NCBI RefSeq assembly: GCF_000006405.1 | Contig: NW_003200491.1 | Coordinates: 66,244 to 93,635, forward strand | Direction: 5' to 3' | Source: Perkinsus marinus ATCC 50983 | Lineage: Eukaryota; Perkinsozoa; Perkinsida; Perkinsidae | DNA: 27,392 nt | Shown here: positions 18,154 through 25,357 of the stretch, piece after piece | How positions within the stretch are numbered: the first letter of the stretch is position 1 | Layout: each line of letters opens with the position of its first letter | Program-made: the position numbers and the translations under genes | Notes under the pieces: generated by a model | Database searches by the model: none | What the model was told of the DNA's origin: nothing | What the model saw: the letters and a program-made list of their open reading frames with translations, nothing else

Positions 18154-18188
18154 GTATCTTAGGTTCATGATGGTAAGATACAAAATAG
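18154..18188 (+). repeat. Introner-like element, complete plus-strand unit (35 bases)
   Basis: GTATCTTAGGTTCATGATG followed by GTAAGATACAAAATAG: donor and acceptor are both part of the element. If the surrounding gene is on the minus strand it lies antisense inside a larger intron. Confidence 0.75.
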
Positions 18189-18435
18189 GCCCAATTGAAG
18201 CCTCAACACAACATGTCAAAGATATCACCACGCACTTCAAAGAATCTTCATACTTCAACTACCTTCATCCTACCTCAAAGATTCCCCAATTACATGGTAA
18301 TGTAAAAAGCGCTCGCCCTCGTGATCGATTCAGAAACAGTAATTATTAATAATCTATATATAGCATGCTGCGGCAGTCCACCCACCCGAGTTCGATTCCC
18401 AGGGGACTAATTTTGCGACTTTTTTGCAGGGCGAT

Positions 18436-19323
18436 TTATACACCAAAAATTGCCAAAGTCACTCAGCAGCGTTAGAAATAATGGAAAACAGAACGATATA
18501 AAATCGATCAGCTGATCGATATAATCGATCGACCGATCGATCAGTAATTCATTACCTAAATAATCTTGCTCTCTTACCAAATCTTGCATTTCCTCAACGC
18601 TAAGCTTACCCTATGAATTGGAATTAGAAGATTCCTTACGACCATTCACCGAGCCAACTAGTATCCTGAAAAATGATATCCAAGGTTCAACGATGCAAGA
18701 TTCAAAATAGGTCCGCAAACATACCACTTACTCGAGCCGCCTAGTAGTAGTACAACATCGACTCGAACGAGGCGTATCTTTTATTCTGCGGACCACCAAT
18801 GCGGGCAAACGGAATATCTCCGACGACCTACATACAGCAGCACTGTTATAAAAATGGTTAACATGTACCAAAATTACAGCGGAGCGATGCAACCCTCATC
18901 ATCATCCATCACAATTACCGTCATCCTAGTTGACATCAGTGCTCGTTGTGAATCTATCTACACATACAACATAAAAGATTCCACAACGCACAGCGAAGAT
19001 TTTTCCAAACATAAAATCTTATAACAATATAATCTATATTATAATCATACCACAACATACTCTACAATCTGAACAACTATTCAAAGTAATTTAACTCTCA
19101 CATATACACAGCCCACCAAGGTTCGATCCCCACACCATGCATTTTATAACAATATTTCCTATCAACATGTTGATGTCCACAATACTACTATACATATATA
19201 TTTAAATATAAATAAATATCATTCGATCGAGGTTCGATTCCCACACCCTACATTTAATGATGACCTCCTTTTCTTAACTTCAGCAATAGGAAGGCGTGGC
19301 ACAAACGATGGTCGGGTGGACAT
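18436..19323 (-). CDS. Hypothetical protein, 6 coding exons, 99 aa; 3' end uncertain
   Basis: Coding exons: 19265-19323 (exon begins 19345), 18878-18925, 18732-18827, 18650-18665, 18556-18610, 18436-18461; CDS 300 bases. The product begins MSTRPSFVPRLPIAEVKKRR, then has MTVIVMDDDEG, a basic segment (VVRRIKDTPRSSR) and LSVEEMQDLVREQDYL. It resembles the neighbouring 16105-17499 product in layout: PIAV/PIAE start, hydrophobic-IV-acidic run followed by PL, then RR. Introns fall at similar places, so the two may be relatives or halves of one gene. Intron 3 is an introner-like element; intron 5 holds two ATCGATC palindromes. The 16-base exon 4 and the final exon are the weak points. Two further introner-type introns lie in its 5' leader. 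Confidence 0.5.
18666..18731 (-). repeat. Introner-like element in intron 3 of the 18436-19323 model (antisense)
   Basis: GTAAGTGG donor, GCGGACCTATTTTGAATCTT, spacer, TTGAACCTTGGATATC, TTTTTCAG. Confidence 0.8.
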
Positions 19324-19345
19324 CAAAGAGAGAAAGAGAACAAAT

Positions 19346-19389
19346 CTGGACCTATTTTGAATCTTACACATCCAACCTCAAGATACCAC
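19346..19389 (-). repeat. Introner-like element as a 5' leader intron (sense)
   Basis: GTATCTTGAGGTTGG, spacer, GTAAGATTCAAAATAGG, TCCAG. It immediately precedes the exon that carries the start codon at 19323. Confidence 0.75.
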
Positions 19390-19432
19390 CATCAAGTGAA
19401 TGGATATAAAATATGATGAAAATTATCCCCAC

Positions 19433-19503
19433 CTGGAAAACGATACAACAAATATCCAAGGTTCAACCATGTAAGATCCAAAACAGGCCCAAAAGAGGAC
19501 CAC
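19433..19503 (-). repeat. Introner-like element as a second 5' leader intron (antisense)
   Basis: GGGCCTGTTTTGGATCTTACA, then GTTGAACCTTGGATAT, TTTTCCAG. Together with the previous copy it defines a 43-base non-coding exon (19390-19432); both leader introns belong to the same family, in opposite orientations. Confidence 0.7.
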
Positions 19504-20248
19504 AAAACTATTCGCCACTTATCTAAACGACTACCAACATTGGAGAAATATATGTTCGCTTTCCTCAGCTGCTGACCTCAGGAGTTTCCAAAGCAAATTA
19601 TAAAATTTTACATACGAATTCGAATACGAGTGTACAGAAACCAACAATAATTTCCCAAATATTTCCTCGAAATTTCCATATCGTCATCACCAACACATGT
19701 AGTTGATGACCATGTGCATATTTTTCTACTCACAAATAACAACCTCCAAAAAAAATATTTTTCATAAAATTTTTTAGAGAACTCAACACAATTCATTTTT
19801 CAAGTAACGGTTTGTTAGCGTGCAGTAAGCCTACATTCTACCCTACCCCCACACATATCTCTTATCGATCACCTGATCGATTTCATCCATACCAAAACCG
19901 TCTCAATACGAAAACATGCACATGGTCAACTACATATAACAAAAAAATTGGTTTTTTTACACTACTACGCAAAGTCATTTATATTCATACCGTAATTTCG
20001 GAAACTCCATAGTAAAAAAGTGTACAAATTTCCGTAAAATTTTACTTTACATCAACAAATGAATTTCCAGATTTGAAAATTGTTAAAAACCTGAGCGAAA
20101 CCGTTACACAAATTTATCATTTTTTTATATTTTTTTACAAACTCATCCGGAGTACTTCTATGAACGTTTTGCCAATCGATTCACGTTCAAGCTCATGATG
20201 ATACCAATATTAGATCTTCAAACTGTCAAATTTAAATATGATTACCTT
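19504..20248. other. Intergenic stretch upstream of the leader exons and downstream of the HAD-like gene
   Basis: It holds an R3 repeat copy and an ATCGATCACCTGATCGAT palindrome at 19863-19883. The rest is AT-rich with no gene seen. The promoter of the 18436-19323 model and the terminator of the HAD-like gene presumably lie here. Confidence 0.5.
19531..19704 (+). repeat. Interspersed repeat family R3, near-full copy
   Basis: Shares long near-identical blocks with the copy at 21380-21551: CTACCAACATTGGAGAAATA, ATGTTCGCTTTCCTCAGCTG, AAAATTTTACATACGAATTC and CACCAACACATGTAGTT. Confidence 0.85.
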
Positions 20249-23200
20249 TTACGAATTTTCGCATTCCTGAATCGCTTCGCTCCGCCCAATTTCAACTGTT
20301 GGAGTTGCCTCGTTCGTCAACAACTCCAAGTCGAGAGCTCCATCATGCTTGACAATGTGCTCTGAAAATATATCAAAAATAATTATTCAAATATCATCAA
20401 GAATAATCGATCACGTAATCGATTATAGTATTATTACTAAATTCTACAATTTTTCGAAAATTTTCGAAAATACATAAATTTTATCGCCGTTATTGGAAAA
20501 GGGATTCTCATAAAATTTCACCAGTTTTACGTGAAGTGGCGTAAAACTCCGTGAGAAAGCCGATATTCGCAGCGATATGCAGTAGTCGTGAAATATGTTT
20601 TTCATATCACTAGGGTGATGAAACTCCAAAATTTTGATTTCAACTCTTCAAAATATTAATCGATCACGTGATCGATTATCTCTAAATATATATTCTAAAT
20701 AAAACTCAATAATTTTACTTAGGTCCCCGGTTCGATTCCCAGCCCCTCCCTTTCTACCCAATGAATCCGTCAAAAGTTGTATTTCATTTCCCAACTGCGT
20801 CAAGTCCGGCTTCAATAGAAACTTCACAGACTTCATCCTACCACAGCCATTTACCAAATCGATCATCTGGGCGCGCGCTTTTTGCTCACCAGCTGTTCGC
20901 CGTCCTCTGAGTCGGAATATTTCCCAAAGTTACTCTCATCAATGCTTCCCTTTCGTGTGGGGAATCCCCAATCGAAATCACATTGCGCCAAGACCTAAAA
21001 AAGATTGAACATACGTGTTTGAAAAAAGTAAACATAAAACTCTTCAACTGTTTGCTAATTGCGGAGCGAGCGTAGCATATACCGCAACAACAGGCACTTT
21101 CGCATTGTGCGTGCGTGCAGAATTATTCTGGCTCAACTACGAGGCTGTCAGATATGTCAAACGACTCCTCTATATGCGAAAAAATCGGAAAATTAGATTA
21201 TGCGAACAACTCGAAGAGATATGCACGAAAAACTTTAATGATGGAAAAATGTCCCACCCGAGAATCGAACCGGGCTGGACCTATGTAAACTTCATTGATT
21301 GAGTCCATGGACGTGGACTCAGTGAGCTCCTTCGTCACGAGGGCCTAGTTTTATAATAAAACTAAACATCCAATCACGACTACCAACATTGGAGAAATAT
21401 ATGTTCGCTTTCCTCAGCTGCTCAGCTCAGGATTTTCCAAAGCTGATTATAAAATTTTACATACGAATTCGAATACAAGTGTATAGAAATCAATTAAAAA
21501 TTTCACCAAAATTTCCTCATAATTTCAATATTATCACCAACACATGTAGTTCACCATATGCATATGCTCCCGCATAACATTATAATGTAATGCATCAAGC
21601 TGTGCGCAACTAGCATATATATAAAAGATATCTTTCACATCTATATATCACCATGCGTAAACTAAGATACCTCCCAAAAAATCTTCCCTGTGCGCAGCTA
21701 GTATATATATAAAAGATATCTTTCACATCTATATATCACCATGCGTAAACTAAGATACCTCCTCGAAAAATCTTCCCTGTGCGCAACTAGCATATATATA
21801 AAAGATATCTTTCACATCTATATATCACCATGCGTAAACTAAGATACTTCCCAAAAAATCTTCCCTGTGCGCAACTAGCATATATATAGAAGATATCTTT
21901 CACATCTATATATCACCATGCGTAAACTAAGATACCTCCCAAAAATCTTCCCGGTGCGTAACTAGCATATATATAAAAGATATCTTTCACATCTATATGT
22001 CACCCTGGGTAACCTAAGATACCTCCCTTTAAAAATCTTCCCTGTGCGCAACTAGCATATATATAAAAGATATCTTTCACATCTATATATCACCATGCGT
22101 AAACTAAGATACTTCCCAAAAAATCTTCCCTGTGCGTAACTAGCATATATATAGAAGATATCTTTCACATCTATATATCACCATGCGTAAACTAAGATAC
22201 CTCCCTTTAAAAATCTTCCCTGTGCGCAACTAGCATATATATAAAAGATATCTTTCACATCTATATATCACCATGCGTAAACTAAGATACTTCCCAAAAA
22301 ATCTTCCCTGTGCGCAACTAGCATATATATAGAAGATATCTTTCACATCTATATATCACCATGCGTAAACTAAGATACCTCCCAAAAATCTTCCCGGTGC
22401 GTAACTAGCATATATATAAAAGATATCTTTCACATCTATATATCACCATGCGTAAACTAAGATACCTCCCTTTAAAAATCTTCCCTGTGCGCAACTAGCA
22501 TATATATAAAAGATATCTTTCACATCTATATATCACCATGCGTAAACTAAGATACCTCCTTAAAAATCTTCCCTGTGCGCGGCGGCCGCCGCCACCACCA
22601 CGACTACCTGTGCATAACAGAGCTCTGCATCCAAAAGTTCGATGGTTGTTCGATTAAATGCGAATTAACTCCACTCATAGGCGTAGCACCTGTGTAAGCA
22701 AATCGATCACGTGATCGATTTGGATACTCACATCGTTGACCATCAATGATATCTCTGAATGCATGAGCTTTCCATCCCGCCGGACTTTTAACGCCTTTAT
22801 GCTCAAACGCACCTGCCCAAAAATTATACAAAAATTTTGTTGCAAAAAATTACTCGAAATTTTTGCGAATTTTTCCAATTCTCAACAGTGTTGGAATATA
22901 TGTTCGGTTTCCTCAACTGCTCAACTCGGGAGTTTCCCGATTTCCTGTAAAAGTGTATAAAAACCAACGGAAATGTCCTTCTTATTCTCATCAACATACA
23001 TGGGAGTTTTACAACCCGTTTTACGTGAAGTGGCGTAAAACTCCGTGAAAAACGCGATATTCGCGGCGATATGCACTAGTCGTGAAATGTGTTTTTCATA
23101 TCAATCAGACGAGAAACATTTTTCCACACTGCATTTGAAATCAAATCTTGCAATCTTGCTCCCACTTGCATTTCCTCAACGCCACATATCCTACTTCGTG

Positions 23201-25172
23201 CGCTGCAAATTTTCACCGCTAAATTTTGAAGCAGCAGTTCTAATGATGGTAGCCACTTTCGGCAAGACAACTCAAACCATCCTTCCTGAGAAGAAAGGGC
23301 ACAAATCATTAAAATATTTTACTTCCAAATGTGGGGAAATATTCACATATGTTGATAACGACAACTAGGAAATTCTCGAGCTGTTTCTTGGTAACTTCCA
23401 GGGTTGTTCTTTTCAGATGAAAATTATATAACATATTTTCCAACACTGATTTCACGCAACTTCAAAATATGCAAATAAGAAAAAGCTACCAAAATATTTT
23501 TGAGAAAAAAATTTTCATAAAAATGTAATTCTATATAACCAATACGATGAATAACTTTCCAGAATCATCACCACATACATTCCAGAATGCTAAAATCCGA
23601 ATCACAATTTTCCCGCATTTTCTGCCCACAATTTCGGCAAAAAATACGAGTAAAAGAAATCGAAGATTTTTATAAATGACATAATTGATAGCCTTCCGAG
23701 TTGATATTCATTTCTTCGGCAAAATATTTTACACGCAGAAAATGCAAAAAAACCGATAACGAATGTGACTCTGTTGATTTCACAGTATATATAGATTTCA
23801 ATAAAAAAATATAAGATTTGATATGATAATCGATCACACGATCGATTTATTGATGAATAGTGTTAAAATGAGTCTGTCGTGGAAGCATGCCGGGATCGAA
23901 CCCACGACCTTTCCCTCCCCACCTGAGCGTTAGTGACTATAACCACTTTACCTAACGAAGCGGCCTTCCGAACCATCTTCACGGCGAGCTCGGCCAACTC
24001 CGATAGCGCATCGATGAATTTCTCGGGTACGAATGGATCGCAAACCTCATTGGAAAAAATCCATATCAACAAAAAAATTGTGAAATTATCAAATTTTACG
24101 GTAAAAAGTTTCGGTAAAAATTCACCAAACAAATACCAGCGAAAATTATGGGAGATATCATCCATCCGAAATTGGAAAAAATCACAAAAGTAATTATCAA
24201 AAGAGCCAAATAATAATTTTTCCGTTTCACATTTCTTACAATGATTTTTTTCATAAAAAAAGGAAAAACTTCGCTCCGCCTTTTTTATTACATTCAAACC
24301 GTTCACTTTTGCCCAAGTTGTCGGACAGATGGTATCATCCCAATCGAAAATCAGCAAAGTTTGAACTCTCGCTGGCGTCGCTGAGAATCTCCCATCCTTT
24401 CTGGTGTTTATTGCATTACCTTACTCGGAGTCGTCAATAAAGATTCTTTCAAGGGCGTCGGGGTGACACCAATAGTAGTGCTGAAAAAATGCAACATGCC
24501 GGGATCGAATGCGTAGCTTTCTCCCCACCTCCCATTAGAAATATCCCCCTCCTTTTCATCATCGGCCTCCGCTGGTGTCAACAACACCGTGAACATAGAA
24601 TGGTCGTGATTTTCTATAGGATTCAATTCACCCTCTTCTCGAGAAGATCCTTTCGGTGTCATCATAACGCCACTTCCAACATGTGTAAATGTAGCCGTCG
24701 GAAAACCTTGAAAATCTCAAAAGAGTGAATTCGATCAAATCGATCGGATGATCGATTTATCATATTGTGGAGATTTCACAATCAAAAGACGTAAAAACTA
24801 TTTGGAAAAAGAATTTAATAAGTAATAAAGTAATTAAGCAAGCTTAAAAACCTGAAAACTCAAATCGATCAGTTGATCGATTAAATCGATCAGTTGATCG
24901 ATTAAATCGATCACTCCAATTTCCCATACTACTATTCACATGTGAATGACCTCGGCGACTTAAAACGTCGCGACTTTCGTTTTCCGCGTCCCCATCAAAA
25001 TCCAACTCTAGACATCTGCGGTTACCTAAATCGATCACGTGATCGATTATCCAATATCTTAGATTCAGAATAGGTTACCTTTAGTCTGAATCGGAGTTCC
25101 CTCTTGAAGATCTTCCACTGAAATCGGTTCCTCATTTTCGGCGGCTTTTTCAGTCGAAGGAGTGGCAAACAT
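20249..25172 (-). CDS. HAD-superfamily phosphatase-like protein (12 exons, 400 aa)
   Basis: Exons in order: 25079-25172, 24915-25025, 24529-24706, 24425-24480, 24292-24380, 23923-24045, 23195-23285, 22732-22812, 22608-22689, 20890-20994, 20758-20837, 20249-20361; CDS 1203 bases. The four HAD motifs appear in order and each falls in a different exon: I, LLIFDWDDTICPTTW (nucleophile Asp and Asp+2); II, VVIVTNAQ (Thr), followed by EGWFELSCRKWLPSL; III, the Lys in SPAGWKAHAFRDI; IV, NVISIGDSPHEREAL (acidic pair). The first 150 or so residues are polar with no known domain. Related proteins with FDWDDT...WVELSC occur widely in alveolates and stramenopiles; this is from memory, and their substrates are unknown. 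An in-frame TAA directly precedes the ATG. The exon before motif IV (CATPMSG...) is less certain. Eleven introns carry introner, palindrome, tRNA-like, MITE, R3 and satellite sequences. Confidence 0.85.
20514..20627 (+). repeat. TGGAGTTTCA MITE-like element, copy E (HAD gene intron 11)
   Basis: The right end GATGAAACTCC and the core GCGATATGCAGTAGTCGTGA are intact; the left end is diverged (AAAATTTCACC). Confidence 0.7.
20838..20889 (-). repeat. GCGCGCGCCCAG-type repeat forming HAD gene intron 10 (52 bases)
   Basis: The intron reads GTGAGCAAAA, then AGCGCGCGCCCAGATGATCG, ATTTG, and an acceptor GTGGTAG. The repeat matches the terminal repeats of the element in carrier intron 6. Here only one end is present. 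Confidence 0.75.
21252..21282 (-). repeat. tRNA-like B-box in HAD gene intron 9
   Basis: The minus strand reads AGCCCGGTTCGATTCTCGGG, a good T-arm/B-box. The 5' half of a tRNA is not evident. Confidence 0.5.
21380..21551 (+). repeat. Interspersed repeat family R3, near-full copy (HAD gene intron 9)
   Basis: Nearly the same as the copy at 19531-19704 over its first 110 bases and its last 20. Confidence 0.85.
21601..22580. repeat. Satellite: 11 tandem units of 87-90 bases inside HAD gene intron 9
   Basis: Units start (TGTGCGCAAC or close) at 21601, 21689, 21778, 21866, 21953, 22043, 22131, 22221, 22309, 22396 and 22486, with a broken start at 22574. Each holds TATATATAAAAGATATCTTT, CACATCTATATATCACC, CTAAGATACCTCCC and AAATCTTCCC. 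Unit lengths 88-87-90-88 occur twice (from 21778 and from 22221) with shared variants, so a four-unit block was duplicated. The CTAAGATAC and AATCTT pieces match the introner core, and one unit (about 22011) has the fuller AACCTAAGATAC. Confidence 0.97.
22690..22731 (-). repeat. Palindrome-type intron (HAD gene intron 8, 42 bases)
   Basis: GTGAGTATCC, then AAATCGATCACGTGATCGAT, then TTGCTTACACAG. Half of this minimal intron is the perfect palindrome. Confidence 0.85.
22884..23002 (+). repeat. Interspersed repeat family R3, shortened copy (HAD gene intron 7)
   Basis: Starts CAACAGTGTTGGAATATATG and TTCGGTTTCCTCAACTGCTC and ends CATCAACATACATG, directly abutting MITE copy F. Confidence 0.65.
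23003..23104 (+). repeat. TGGAGTTTCA MITE-like element, copy F, truncated (HAD gene intron 7)
   Basis: Has the left end GGAGTTTTACAACCCG and the core GCGATATGCACTAGTCGTGA, but lacks the CACTAGGG...GAAACTCC right end. Confidence 0.7.
23885..23922 (-). repeat. tRNA-like element starting exactly at the donor of HAD gene intron 6
   Basis: The intron begins GTGGGGAGGGAAAGGTCGTG and continues GGGTTCGATCCCGGCATG (B box). The same sequence, slightly degraded, begins intron 3 of this gene. Confidence 0.7.
24481..24528 (-). repeat. tRNA-like element as a complete 48-base intron (HAD gene intron 3)
   Basis: GTGGGGAGAAAG, then CGCATTCGATCCCGGCATG, then TTGCATTTTTTCAG. AG precedes the GT in the exon, as at intron 6. 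The 48 bases are stop-free and divisible by three, so an unspliced form would also be translatable (16 extra residues). Confidence 0.7.
24862..24913. repeat. Tandem ATCGATC palindromes in HAD gene intron 2
   Basis: Two adjacent 22-base units AAATCGATCAGTTGATCGAT(TA) plus a third half unit, starting at the donor of the 208-base intron 24707-24914. A further variant with centre GGATG is at 24738-24759. Confidence 0.85.
25026..25078 (-). repeat. Introner-plus-palindrome intron with flanking 8-base direct repeat (HAD gene intron 1)
   Basis: A 53-base intron: GTAACCTATTCTGAATCTAAG, then AATCGATCACGTGATCGATT and TAG. The plus-strand octamer GGTTACCT occurs at 25073-25080 and again at 25020-25027, exactly one intron length apart, as a target-site duplication would. 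Confidence 0.8.
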
Positions 25173-25357
25173 TTAAATGGAAATCAATCAATACTCTAAC
25201 AAAATCGATCGTCTGATCGATTACATCATAGAAATGAAAGAAAATTCATCGTTGTTTTCCACGTCGGAAATTTCTCATAAAAACCCAGAATTTTACCCAA
25301 AAGTATACACAAAATATTTTTGGTGTGAATAAATTCCCAAGAAGATGACGATGCTAC

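Larger units (their letters stand above)
17500..18435 (-). other. Interval between two gene models, with an orphan exon and repeats
   Basis: It contains a strong orphan exon (17930-18014), a minus-strand copy of repeat R3 (17641-17775), a B-box (17803-17830), a palindrome (18046-18065), a complete introner-like unit on the plus strand (18154-18188) and a GCGCTCGCCC-type repeat at about 18308-18330. Open stretches on the plus strand (17515-17862, 17888-18127, 18167-18349) run across these repeats and are not taken as genes. Confidence 0.5.

Noticed and set aside
17515-18349. Plus-strand ORFs of 60-115 codons
   Set aside because: They run across R3, palindrome, B-box and introner copies; minus-strand splice signals and the exon at 17930-18014 fit better.
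21601-22580. CRISPR-like array
   Set aside because: The units are contiguous tandem copies without unique spacers, lie within a eukaryotic intron, and no cas genes are present.
23863-24357. Single 164-codon minus-strand ORF as the complete HAD protein
   Set aside because: It reads through a 246-base AT-rich intron between motif I and motif II and runs on into the tRNA-like start of intron 6.
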